NCBI GenBank assembly: GCA_946409515.1 | Contig: CAMJWS010000005.1 | Location: 1-64,000, forward strand | Direction: 5' to 3' | Origin: an uncultured Caryophanales bacterium | GTDB lineage: Bacteria > Bacillota_I > Bacilli_A > RFN20 > CAG-826 | Length of the DNA stretch: 64,000 bases | In this document: piece after piece, positions 47,110 to 55,087 of the stretch | Layout: each line of letters opens with the position of its first letter | Numbering within the stretch: the first letter of the stretch is position 1 | Made by a program: the position numbers and the translations under genes | Notes under the pieces: model-generated | Databases searched by the model: none | The model's input: only the letters and a program-made list of their open reading frames with translations | Told to the model about the DNA's origin: nothing

Positions 47110-47141
47110 AAAAAGAGCGATCTGTGAGACCGCTCTTTTTA
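47110..47141. terminator. Bidirectional terminator between two lipoprotein genes
   Basis: Stem AAAAGAGCG/CGCTCTTTT with A-run and T-run flanks. It serves the convergent genes on either side. Confidence 0.85.
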
Positions 47142-47152
47142 TATCAATAAAA

Positions 47153-47923
47153 TTAATAAGTAAATGTTAATGATTTAATGAAGACTCTACCATTTTCAGC
47201 ATTGGTGCTAGCAAGTTGTAACTTATCAGAATTCATATCAATGGTGAATTCTTTTTCTACTGGCTTTTCATCTTCGCTTGGTTTTAAATCAACATTCATA
47301 ATAGGTGCACTTCCAGTAGTGGTCACTTTTAAGACAGAATTAGGATCTGTATTGTTGTGAGTGATAGGTTCATCCCCACTCCAAGTATCAACCCAAGGTT
47401 TGTAATATGTTTGAGCATCGATTGTTACTTTCTTAACGGTAACCGCGAATTTGAATTCTAAGTAGCCATTTTTATCTGCAGCACCGATTACCAAAACTTT
47501 ATCCCCTTTGTTAGGAGCATCGTTGATGATTTGACAACTTGTATTCTTCACACTGCTCACAAAAGTAGTGCCCGCTACTTGATTGATATATTCCAACAAT
47601 CTAGCGTCTAATTTTTCAGTACTAACTGAACCGCATGATGGATTAAATAAATTGATTGTTAATGTATTATCTGCGGTTGGCGTATTTGAAGAAGCAGCGC
47701 TTGAACTTATAGATGAGCTAGTGGTGGATGAACTTGATTCAATACTTGAAGCACTAGTGGATTCACTTGTGGAAGAACTACTTTCTTCTCTAGCATCCGC
47801 ACTTGAAGAAATAACTGTACTTGCTGATGTACCTTCTGGTGCTTTGCTACTTGTATTAGAAGTTGGGTTACAAGCCGCTAGTGTGATAACGCTAGCAAGC
47901 ATTAATACTTTAATTAATTTCAT
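47153..47923 (-). CDS. Serine-rich lipoprotein
   Basis: A 256-aa lipoprotein with lipobox LAAC (Cys near residue 18), a Ser/Thr-rich low-complexity linker (~20-80) and a beta-rich C-terminal domain ending in GRVFIKSLTFTY. That pattern (small beta domain, 'KSLTF' end) resembles carbohydrate-binding-like modules seen next to surface enzymes in gut Bacilli; function is not established. Minus-strand SD AAAGGAAA precedes the ATG. It converges on the large lipoprotein. Confidence 0.72.
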   Translation of the reverse strand: MKLIKVLMLASVITLAACNPTSNTSSKAPEGTSASTVISSSADAREESSSSTSESTSASSIESSSSTTSSSISSSAASSNTPTADNTLTINLFNPSCGSVSTEKLDARLLEYINQVAGTTFVSSVKNTSCQIINDAPNKGDKVLVIGAADKNGYLEFKFAVTVKKVTIDAQTYYKPWVDTWSGDEPITHNNTDPNSVLKVTTTGSAPIMNVDLKPSEDEKPVEKEFTIDMNSDKLQLASTNAENGRVFIKSLTFTY

Positions 47924-47977
47924 ATGATGGTTTCCTTTTCTAATGATGTTTTGATTTATTCAAAACACCGAATCCAT

Positions 47978-47983
47978 TATAAT
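47978..47983 (+). promoter_or_regulatory. -10 box of the rRNA methyltransferase gene
   Basis: Consensus TATAAT; the ATG follows after 14 nt, leaving a leader of about 8 nt and no SD. Confidence 0.6.
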
Positions 47984-47997
47984 GTTATGGGATATTT

Positions 47998-49335
47998 ATG
48001 CAAAAGATTATTTCAAATTGTTCATGTGTCGATATTTCTAGCGAAGGTAAAGGCGTTATTAAAAACGGGAAAGATATAATCTTTTGTGATGGCATTTTCC
48101 CTGGTGAAAAAGCGGATGTTGAAATACTATATCACCGCGCAGGAGTGTATTTTGGTAAAGTTAAGAAACTCTATAACTTATCCAAAGATAGAATCCAACC
48201 AAGATGTAAGATTTGTACATCATGTGGGGGTTGCCAATATCAACAATTAGACTATAAAGCACAGTTAAAATATAAAACTAAAAGAGTTAAAGAAGCTTTA
48301 ACAAGAATTGCTCATGTTAAACAAGAAGTTTTACCTTGCTTAGGTATGGAAGAACCATATAACTATCGTAATAAGATTCAAGTGCCTTTTAATAAGGATA
48401 GAAATGGCAAAGTGAAGTTTGGTTTCTATAAAGAAAACACTCATATCATTATGCCTATAAAAGAATGTGCGATTGAAGATAAAAGAGCGGCACCTATCTT
48501 ATGGGATATCAAATTACTTTTAGAAGAAATGAACATCCCTTGCTATAACGAAGATAGTGGTAAAGGTATCCTAAGATATGTTCTTATTAGAACTAGTTAT
48601 CATTATGATGAACTAATGGTGGTCTTAGTGACCACGCAAATGAACTTCCCAGGACAAAGGAATTTCACTAATGAGTTAGTTAATAGACATCCTGAAATAA
48701 CCACAATCGTGGAAAACGTTAATTCTAGACACACTAACGTGATATTAGGTAATCAAGAAAAAGTCTTATATGGTCCAGGCCATATTAAAGATGATATTTT
48801 AGGTCTATCTTTTGAGATTAGTGCCGCTAGTTTCTTCCAAGTAAATCCAATCCAAGTAGAAAAGCTATACGCGTCTGCGCTTAATTTGATTGACTTCAAT
48901 AAAAAAGAAGTCGTCCTTGATGCCTATAGTGGTGTTGGAACAATTGGCCTAATAGCCGCGAGAAACGCTAAAAAGGTTATCTCTGTAGAAATAAACAAGA
49001 GTGCGCATAAAAACGCCATAGAGAACGCAAAAAGAAATAATATTGATAATATTGAATTCCACTGTGCTGACGCAGGTGAATTTATTACTAAATATGACGA
49101 GGATATTGATGTTCTAATCATGGATCCACCTAGAAGTGGTAGTGATGAAACATTCTTATCAACAGTGATGAATAAACGTATTAAGAAAATAGTCTATGTT
49201 TCATGTAATCCAGAAACATTAGCAAGAGATATTCAATATCTATCTAGTATGTATGAAGTGAACTATGTTCAGCCTGTTGATATGTTCCCGATGACTGCGC
49301 ACGTGGAGACTATAGTAGGGCTATATCGAAAATAA
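47998..49335 (+). CDS. 23S rRNA (uracil-5)-methyltransferase, RlmCD/RlmD (RumA) family
   Basis: A 445-aa SAM-dependent methyltransferase that makes 5-methyluridine in 23S rRNA. N-terminal TRAM domain; Fe-S cysteines in CKICTSCGGCQYQ; SAM motif VLDAYSGVGTIGL; catalytic DPPRSG and YVSCNPETLARD. The last ~33 codons (49235-49335) are repeated, with mostly synonymous changes, at 51247-51347, and a more diverged version of the last 14 codons lies at 50526-50570. The present C-terminus (HVETIVGLYRK) may therefore come from an incoming allele. Near-leaderless start after TATAAT. Confidence 0.93.
   Translation: MQKIISNCSCVDISSEGKGVIKNGKDIIFCDGIFPGEKADVEILYHRAGVYFGKVKKLYNLSKDRIQPRCKICTSCGGCQYQQLDYKAQLKYKTKRVKEALTRIAHVKQEVLPCLGMEEPYNYRNKIQVPFNKDRNGKVKFGFYKENTHIIMPIKECAIEDKRAAPILWDIKLLLEEMNIPCYNEDSGKGILRYVLIRTSYHYDELMVVLVTTQMNFPGQRNFTNELVNRHPEITTIVENVNSRHTNVILGNQEKVLYGPGHIKDDILGLSFEISAASFFQVNPIQVEKLYASALNLIDFNKKEVVLDAYSGVGTIGLIAARNAKKVISVEINKSAHKNAIENAKRNNIDNIEFHCADAGEFITKYDEDIDVLIMDPPRSGSDETFLSTVMNKRIKKIVYVSCNPETLARDIQYLSSMYEVNYVQPVDMFPMTAHVETIVGLYRK
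49235..49335 (+). repeat. Direct repeat: methyltransferase 3' end, copy A
   Basis: 101 bp ending at the stop codon. It matches 51247-51347: the first 23 bases are identical and there are only three differences in the first 67, all A/G changes. A shorter third version is at 50526-50570. Confidence 0.85.
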
Positions 49336-49358
49336 GCGGCAAGTTTTGTAAATATATA

Positions 49359-49388
49359 TTGCCAAAATGGCAAGAAATAAATTATAAT
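49359..49388 (+). promoter_or_regulatory. Promoter with overlapping palindrome upstream of the toxin-antitoxin pair
   Basis: -35 TTGCCA (49359-49364), 18-nt spacer, -10 TATAAT (49383-49388), and the ATG only 6 nt later. The -35 lies in an inverted repeat TTGCC-AAAAT-GGCAA (49359-49373). An antitoxin carrying an HTH domain is a natural candidate to bind it. Confidence 0.65.
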
Positions 49389-49394
49389 ATTGCC

Positions 49395-49853
49395 ATGGAA
49401 CTAAAAGAGACAAGAAAACAATTAGGACTTACACAGCCTGAAGCAGCGGCTATTTTAAACATACCTTTTAGAACGTACTGTCGCTATGAAGATGAAGAAC
49501 AATATAAAGGGACATTTAAATATAACCAAATGCTTACTATCTTGAATGATTATGCTAGTAAAGCAGTTTTATCACTCGATTTGATTAAAAACGCAGTATC
49601 TAGTGTTTGCCAAAAATATGATGTTAGCGCAGTTTATCTTTTTGGTAGTTACGCTAAAAGCAAAGCAAGAAGTGATAGCGATATCGATTTAATGATTGTT
49701 TCAGGTATTGAAGGCATTGAGTATTATCAATTGTTAAATGAACTAGAAACCAAACTTAAGAAAAAGATTGATTTGCTAAGATTAGAAACAGCAATCCAAA
49801 ACGTTAAATTAATGAATGAGATTTTGAAGGACGGAATAAAAATCTATGGATAA
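49395..49853 (+). CDS. HTH-MNT fusion: antitoxin-type minimal nucleotidyltransferase
   Basis: A 152-aa protein. Residues 1-~50 are an XRE-like HTH (TRKQLGLTQPEAAAILNIPFRTYCRYE), and residues ~60-152 a minimal nucleotidyltransferase with GSYAKSKARSDSDIDLM (G84-S85, D96-x-D98), the MntA-type catalytic motif. MNT antitoxins inactivate HEPN toxins by adding AMP to a Tyr. The next gene is exactly such a HEPN protein, overlapping by 8 nt. The start at 49395 is set by the TATAAT box 6 nt upstream; a further 12 in-frame codons lie within the promoter. ATA codons are common here, unlike in the housekeeping genes, suggesting transfer. Confidence 0.88.
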   Translation: MELKETRKQLGLTQPEAAAILNIPFRTYCRYEDEEQYKGTFKYNQMLTILNDYASKAVLSLDLIKNAVSSVCQKYDVSAVYLFGSYAKSKARSDSDIDLMIVSGIEGIEYYQLLNELETKLKKKIDLLRLETAIQNVKLMNEILKDGIKIYG

Positions 49854-50514
49854 CGTAAAAAATGATTTTTATTATGTCAAAAGAATACTGAGAAGCATAG
49901 AGATTACATCTAGATATCTCAAGGACAAAAGCATGGATGATTTAATTAACGATGGTTTTCTATGCGATGCGATTGAAAATAGATTCACAAAAATAGCAGA
50001 AGATGCATCGAATTTATCAAAAGACTTTAAAAAGCAACTATCATCTATTCCTTGGGACGGCATAGCTTCGATAAGAAATAGAGTTTGTCACGATTATGAC
50101 GTAGTTGATTTTGCAATTCTTTATAAAACCATCAAAGTCAATTTTCCTTCTTTTAAAAAGAACCTACTTGAAGTTGCTACTGTTCATAAAATGAATCTCT
50201 ACCCAGATGCTTTTGAACTTATTGAGAACGGAAACAAAAAAGTAGAGATGAGACTTAATGATGAAAAAAGACAAAAACTTACTATTGGAGACCTCATTAT
50301 TTTTATAAACACTAAAACAAAAGAAGAAATAATAGTGGAAGTTATAGATTTAAAAGCTTTCAAATCGTTCAGCGAACTTTATTCTTCGTATGAGAAAACC
50401 GCAATTGGCTACAAAAAAGATGAAGTAGCAAATCCGAATGACATGCTTAATTACTATTCTCAAGAGCAAATAGACAAATATGGTGCTTTGGCTATAGAAA
50501 TTAAACCATATTGA
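49846..50514 (+). CDS. HEPN-ASCH fusion: probable RNase toxin
   Basis: A 222-aa protein. Residues 1-~110 are a HEPN (HepT/DUF86-like) domain with the RX4HXY motif R77-N-R-V-C-H82-D-Y84; the His/Arg pair is the RNase site and the Tyr is the AMP-acceptor in HepT/MntA systems. Residues ~114-222 are an ASCH domain with GxKxxExR (G129-N-K-K-V-E-M-R136) and GDLIIF, a PUA-like RNA-binding or RNase fold. It overlaps the antitoxin by 8 nt (ATGGATAA), the usual coupled arrangement. HEPN-MNT pairs are well known; the ASCH fusion is, to my knowledge, unusual. An alternative is that ASCH targets the toxin to a specific RNA. Confidence 0.85.
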   Translation: MDNVKNDFYYVKRILRSIEITSRYLKDKSMDDLINDGFLCDAIENRFTKIAEDASNLSKDFKKQLSSIPWDGIASIRNRVCHDYDVVDFAILYKTIKVNFPSFKKNLLEVATVHKMNLYPDAFELIENGNKKVEMRLNDEKRQKLTIGDLIIFINTKTKEEIIVEVIDLKAFKSFSELYSSYEKTAIGYKKDEVANPNDMLNYYSQEQIDKYGALAIEIKPY

Positions 50515-50525
50515 TTGTAATATTG

Positions 50526-50570
50526 ACACATGTAGAAACAGTAGTGCGTTTACAGATAATTAAGAAATAG
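50526..50570 (+). pseudogene. Remnant of a methyltransferase 3' end, copy B (diverged)
   Basis: Reads T-H-V-E-T-V-V-R-L-Q-I-I-K-K-stop in one frame, the canonical HVETVV.L end of RumA-family methyltransferases, between the toxin stop and the zinc-ribbon gene. It differs in nucleotide sequence from copies A and C, so it comes from a different allele or paralogue. No upstream part of the gene remains. Confidence 0.65.
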
Positions 50571-50582
50571 GAAGTAAAAAAT

Positions 50583-51185
50583 ATGGCTCTAATCAAATGT
50601 CCTGAATGTGGAAAAGAAATTAGCGATGAAGCTGAAGTGTGTATTCACTGTGGCTATCCGTTAAAAAATAAACAAGTAGTTGAATCAGATCAAAATAATA
50701 AGAAACAACCTGAATCCTATGTTATTGCATATAGATGTGGTCCTGGTGGTACTGTAATTTCTCTTACCGTCATTGGTCTAATTTTTGGCCTTTTAATGAC
50801 AGCGGCTTACATAATTTTAGGCATATATTATGGTGAAACAATTTGGCTTGGTATGAGCTTTTTCACTTTATTCGCTATTATCTTAGATGTGGGATCTATC
50901 TATCTTTTAATAAAAGTGGGCATGAATGCCTCTAATAAACACAACTGCATAGAATATGATGCAAATAATTGTAAGTTTGTCCTTAACACTTTATGGGGGA
51001 AAGAAATAGTAATAAATCCAAGTGATTATGTTGAACTTAAAGATAGTTTCTTCACTGATAATATGCTTATGTTCACATATCGACTACCATCAGGACGCCT
51101 TAAAAAAGTTAATCTTGGTTCATGTGCGGATAGAGATGGTCTTCGCGCAAGAATAAATAAGGTTATTGAAAAAATAGAAAAATAG
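50583..51185 (+). CDS. Zinc-ribbon membrane protein
   Basis: A 200-aa protein. The N-terminal zinc ribbon has two CxxC pairs (CPECGKEISDEAEVCIHCG), followed by a polar linker, two membrane helices (~58-85 and 90-115), and a PH-like beta domain to the end. Such zinc_ribbon_2 proteins are common in Bacillota with no set function. The SD-like AGGAAG lies inside the end of methyltransferase remnant B. It sits between remnants B and C, so it appears to be cargo of the same insertion locus. Confidence 0.7.
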   Translation: MALIKCPECGKEISDEAEVCIHCGYPLKNKQVVESDQNNKKQPESYVIAYRCGPGGTVISLTVIGLIFGLLMTAAYIILGIYYGETIWLGMSFFTLFAIILDVGSIYLLIKVGMNASNKHNCIEYDANNCKFVLNTLWGKEIVINPSDYVELKDSFFTDNMLMFTYRLPSGRLKKVNLGSCADRDGLRARINKVIEKIEK

Positions 51186-51246
51186 TCTCGCGCAAATAAT
51201 TAAGATTTCTTTTTTGATACAGCTTTATATATTGAAGTTTCCACTA

Positions 51247-51347
51247 AATATCTATCTAGTATGTATGAAATGAACTATGTTCAACCTGTTGATATGTTCC
51301 CAATGACTGCGCATGTTGAAACAGTTTGCTTACTGAAAAAGAAATAG
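51247..51347 (+). pseudogene. Remnant of a methyltransferase 3' end, copy C
   Basis: 101 bp matching the end of the intact gene at 49235-49335. It encodes KYLSSMYEMNYVQPVDMF and on to HVETVCLLKKK-stop. Most differences from copy A are synonymous (CAG/CAA, CCG/CCA, CAC/CAT, GTG/GTT, GAG/GAA), so both diverged while functional. Homology stops abruptly upstream of 51247. This is probably the original 3' end displaced by an insertion, or the remnant of a paralogue. Confidence 0.85.
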
Positions 51348-51362
51348 TTTATAACAGTAAAA

Positions 51363-52316
51363 ATGAATAAAAAGAGAAAAAGATTTATATTGCTAACAAT
51401 AGTGTATGAAGTAGTTCTTTTCGCTATATGTTTATTGGTGCCTATACTTGTCAAAGAACACACTGAAGCTTTGATATCAGTAAGTGTCATATTATTTGTC
51501 GTCCTTGGCGTACCATTAATAGTTGCGAATGAATACTTTTATGAGCTATTCGATAAAGAAAATAGAAAAAAACTAAGAGAAGAAAAAGAAGAAACAAAAC
51601 ATAAAAACGAATTACTTAGAGCTGAATTCGACTTACCAGATTATATTGAAACACAGTATGACAATAGATTGGTTACTAAGCCAAGACTTATAGTCGCTAT
51701 AGTTTTTCTAGTAATTGGGATTATTGTAACTTTCGGATCAGGCATTACTTTCGGAATTTTAGAATACGAAAACAACTTGTTGGAGGTTCTTTTAATAGTA
51801 CTTGGTCTTGCATTTATTGTTTATTCGTTTTTTATTGCGTTTAATAAACCAATTTGGGGCCTAGTTCATTCAACAGTACCATTCATCTGTTTCTTCCCAC
51901 TTCCAGTTATTTTAAAAACCACTAAAGTTATAGATAATGACATAATCATAGCGGTATTAACTATAGTTTCTGGAATAGCTTTCTATTCTATATTTTTGAT
52001 TCTAACTGTCGTAATTCCTAACAAAAGAATCAAAGCTGCAACTGATTTATATATCAAACAGTTTGAAATGAAAAACAAAGGATACAAATATAGTAAATTT
52101 AATGGTGCTCTCCATAATTCGTATCATGTGTCCACATCGTTTTATAACCGAAATAATGGTAAGACACTTATGATTTTTACGGATAACGACACTAATTACA
52201 TTGTCATTACTTCAAACTTAAGATATGGAAAATACTTGTTAAAATATGTACCTATCGTGTTTGAAAAGAATGTCGAAGTAAATAAAAACATCATTCAAAA
52301 AATCATGGATGAATAG
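51363..52316 (+). CDS. Multi-spanning membrane protein of unknown function
   Basis: A 317-aa protein with about six helices: two at the N-terminus (~8-60), a charged cytoplasmic stretch (KENRKKLREEKEETKHKNELL), four more (~105-225), and a soluble C-terminal domain with STSFYNRNNGKTLMIFTDNDTNY. No family recognised. A TATAAC -10-like box ends 7 nt before the ATG and no SD is present. It directly follows remnant C, so it may be further cargo or the first resident gene beyond the inserted segment. Confidence 0.65.
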   Translation: MNKKRKRFILLTIVYEVVLFAICLLVPILVKEHTEALISVSVILFVVLGVPLIVANEYFYELFDKENRKKLREEKEETKHKNELLRAEFDLPDYIETQYDNRLVTKPRLIVAIVFLVIGIIVTFGSGITFGILEYENNLLEVLLIVLGLAFIVYSFFIAFNKPIWGLVHSTVPFICFFPLPVILKTTKVIDNDIIIAVLTIVSGIAFYSIFLILTVVIPNKRIKAATDLYIKQFEMKNKGYKYSKFNGALHNSYHVSTSFYNRNNGKTLMIFTDNDTNYIVITSNLRYGKYLLKYVPIVFEKNVEVNKNIIQKIMDE

Positions 52317-52414
52317 TGTGTTTCCGATTAATGTTCTTTATGACATTTATCTAGAGAACTACTTAATAAATACCGGTAAAAAGACCAATTAATTTATCCT
52401 GATTAAATCTTGAA

Positions 52415-52444
52415 TTAAGCGCTTATTAAAAGGCGCTTTTAATA
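52415..52444 (+). terminator. Terminator after the 317-aa membrane protein
   Basis: Stem AAGCGC/GCGCTT with an A/T-rich loop, then TT and A/T-rich sequence. It lies 98 nt beyond the stop. The rest of the 233-base gap (52317-52549) carries a TATAAT box at 52479-52484 for the next gene. Confidence 0.65.
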
Positions 52445-52549
52445 ATTCTCGCGAATATTGCGTCAATTAATGTGCTATTATAATAACAACAGATAAGTCG
52501 TTATTATTTTCGCTGAAACAGTTGAGTGTTTTTTTTGCATTTTATCGTT

Positions 52550-55087
52550 ATGAAAAGAATTTGGGTCGTCATCGTTAACATCATCATCATGATCTCTATG
52601 GTGACTTTCGTCGTGGTTTACTCTAACTTCGAAGCCGAAGAAAGTAAACGTACACAAATAGAACATTTCGAAAACACCACGATTACAATGGAACACGTCA
52701 CTGAGAACTATTTAGAAGGTGAACAACGTATTTGTGACGTCTGGGCTCATTACATTAATAGTGAAAATCTCACCATTGATGATGCGATATCTTTTATCCG
52801 TATCTCTCATGTTTTGCCAAATGCTTCCGCGCATGTTGTATTTCGTGATACTTTAACAGGTTTATCCACAAGAGCGAGAAGTACTGACGCTAGTGATTTT
52901 AATGTTTCTTATAAAGCGTTAGATTTCTTAAATGACGTAAATTGGATTCATGAAATTGGTACATCCATCAATATTTCACGCGCATACACTAATCCAGTTA
53001 ACGGTGATCAATCCATTGCCTTCTGTAATTTCATTAAAGTTAAAGAAGATGCCGCTAGTGAATTAAAAGACGCCATATTATTACGTGTTTTACCAATTAC
53101 TGAATTAAAAGAAAAATGGGTCTTCCCACAAGAAGAATTTGAAAACGCCGAACTATCCATTATCGATGCTGATGGTGACTATATTATTAAAGGTAATTCT
53201 TACAAGAATTCCAGTTTCTTTGAATTCTATAAGTCATATAACAAAATAGATCCTACTAAGGCTAGTGAGTTCTTTAAAAACATTACTTCATCCACTGGCT
53301 CGTTCATGATGTCTAATTCACGTGGTGAAGAATGCATCTTAGCGTTCACTCCATTCGAGGCCACTGGTGACTGGACATTATTAAGCTTAATGCCATCTAG
53401 GTATTTAGAAGCTAAGACTGAAAACTGGTTATTAATTGGTATTGTTTCTACTGGTTTATTTGTCTTATTCGTTTTTGACTTAGTCATTATGCTTTATTTC
53501 AATAAGCAATTAAAAGTCACCGCAAAAGAAGCAAAATCCGCTTCTAAAGCGAAGACTGACTTCTTATCAACTATGTCACATGATATCCGTACACCTATGA
53601 ACGCGATTATCGGTTTAACAACGATTACAGAAAAGAATTTAGATGATAAAAAATCGGTATCTGAAAACTTACGTAAGATATCCTTAGCGAGTAATCACTT
53701 ATTAACATTAATTAATGACATCTTAGATATTTCTAAAGTTGAAAGTGGTAAGGTCAATCTCGTACCACAGACCTTCTCTATTGTTGAAACAGTGGAAAAT
53801 CTTATGAATCTTTCCCAGCCAATGATTAAAGAAAAAAACATTGAATTTGACTTCCATATTAATCGTATGGAAAAAGAATACTTACACGCTGATCAATTAA
53901 GACTTAATCAAATCTATATTAACATTCTTTCTAATGCGATTAAGTACACTGAACCAAATGGTAAAGTGACCGTTGATATGAAGGAAGAAGAGAGTGAAAA
54001 AGAAGGCTGTGTAAAACTTACTTATATCGTTAGCGATACCGGTATTGGCATGTCTAAAGAATTTATGGCAAATATGTATCAGCCATTCTCTAGACAAACA
54101 GATAGTCGTGTTAATAGTATTCAAGGAACTGGCTTAGGTTTAGCCATCACTAAACAAATGGTGGACCTTATGGAAGGCACGATTGAATGTCAAAGTGAAC
54201 AAGGTGTCGGCACAACATTCACTGTGGTTTTAGATATTCCAGTCGCTGACCATCAACGCGCTGAAATGAAACTAAATGAAATGGATGTCTTAATCGTCGA
54301 TGATGACGAGATTCTATTAGAAACCGCTTTAGATACATTAGAATCTCTTGGTTTAAGAGCGGAACCCGCTCATGGTGGTTTAGAAGCCTTAGGTATGATT
54401 AAACACCGCGAAGAAACAGGTAAGAATTACGATATCGTTATTCTTGATTTAAAGATGCCTGATTTAGATGGTATTGAAACTATTAAACGCATTAGATCAG
54501 AAGTTAAATCTAATGTGCCTATCTTACTAATATCTGCTTATTCTTGGTCTGATGTTGAAGAACAAGCAAAAGAAGCGGGTGTTAATGGCTTCCTAAGTAA
54601 ACCATTATTCCGTTCCACTTTATATAACAAGATTAATGAAGTACTTGGTACTGAAATAGAATCTATGGAACCTGAAAATGATTATTCAGACTTACAAGGT
54701 CTTAATATCCTTGTCGCAGAAGATAATGAAATTAACTGGGAGATTATTTCCACATTACTTTCAATGTATGGCATCACTTCCGAAAGAGCGGAAAATGGTC
54801 GTGTAGTGGTGGATAAGATGAAAGAGGCAAAAGAAGGCCACTATACATTAATCTTCATGGATATTCAAATGCCTGAAATGAACGGCTTAGACGCTACTAG
54901 AACTATTCGTAAATTAGATAACGTGTGGGCTGCTTCTATTCCAATTATCGCAATGACCGCGGATGCGTTCGCTGAAAATATCGCGGAATGTTTAAACGCG
55001 GGTATGAACGGACATATTGCTAAACCAATTGATATAAAACTTGTCATTAAAGAGATTCGAAGAATAAGGGAGGAATCAAAGAAATGA
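52550..55087 (+). CDS. Hybrid sensor histidine kinase with two receiver domains
   Basis: An 845-aa membrane kinase. TM1 (~5-25), an extracellular sensor of ~270 residues (Cache-like), TM2 (~300-320), HisKA with phospho-His H344 in SHDIRTPMN, an HATPase domain (GTGLGLAITKQMV), then two receivers with phospho-Asp in VILDLKMPD (~D632) and IFMDIQMPE (D771). There is no HPt domain, so phosphotransfer needs an outside partner. The start at 52550 gives a clean TM1; an earlier GTG adds eight residues and is less likely. It overlaps a solute-binding lipoprotein gene by 4 nt (ATGA), suggesting joint sensing. Promoter TATAAT at 52479-52484. Confidence 0.93.
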   Translation: MKRIWVVIVNIIIMISMVTFVVVYSNFEAEESKRTQIEHFENTTITMEHVTENYLEGEQRICDVWAHYINSENLTIDDAISFIRISHVLPNASAHVVFRDTLTGLSTRARSTDASDFNVSYKALDFLNDVNWIHEIGTSINISRAYTNPVNGDQSIAFCNFIKVKEDAASELKDAILLRVLPITELKEKWVFPQEEFENAELSIIDADGDYIIKGNSYKNSSFFEFYKSYNKIDPTKASEFFKNITSSTGSFMMSNSRGEECILAFTPFEATGDWTLLSLMPSRYLEAKTENWLLIGIVSTGLFVLFVFDLVIMLYFNKQLKVTAKEAKSASKAKTDFLSTMSHDIRTPMNAIIGLTTITEKNLDDKKSVSENLRKISLASNHLLTLINDILDISKVESGKVNLVPQTFSIVETVENLMNLSQPMIKEKNIEFDFHINRMEKEYLHADQLRLNQIYINILSNAIKYTEPNGKVTVDMKEEESEKEGCVKLTYIVSDTGIGMSKEFMANMYQPFSRQTDSRVNSIQGTGLGLAITKQMVDLMEGTIECQSEQGVGTTFTVVLDIPVADHQRAEMKLNEMDVLIVDDDEILLETALDTLESLGLRAEPAHGGLEALGMIKHREETGKNYDIVILDLKMPDLDGIETIKRIRSEVKSNVPILLISAYSWSDVEEQAKEAGVNGFLSKPLFRSTLYNKINEVLGTEIESMEPENDYSDLQGLNILVAEDNEINWEIISTLLSMYGITSERAENGRVVVDKMKEAKEGHYTLIFMDIQMPEMNGLDATRTIRKLDNVWAASIPIIAMTADAFAENIAECLNAGMNGHIAKPIDIKLVIKEIRRIREESKK

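Noticed and set aside
47583-47927. Open frame opposite the Ser-rich lipoprotein
   Set aside because: It is the antisense of a Ser/Thr-rich repeat-like coding region; the minus-strand frame has a lipobox and SD.
49336-52316. Integrase or transposase driving the insertion at the methyltransferase gene
   Set aside because: No recombinase or transposase motif and no terminal inverted repeats were found in this segment; only the direct repeats support mobility.
52526-52549. GTG at 52526 as start of the hybrid kinase
   Set aside because: No SD is present, and the ATG at 52550 gives a normal first membrane helix.
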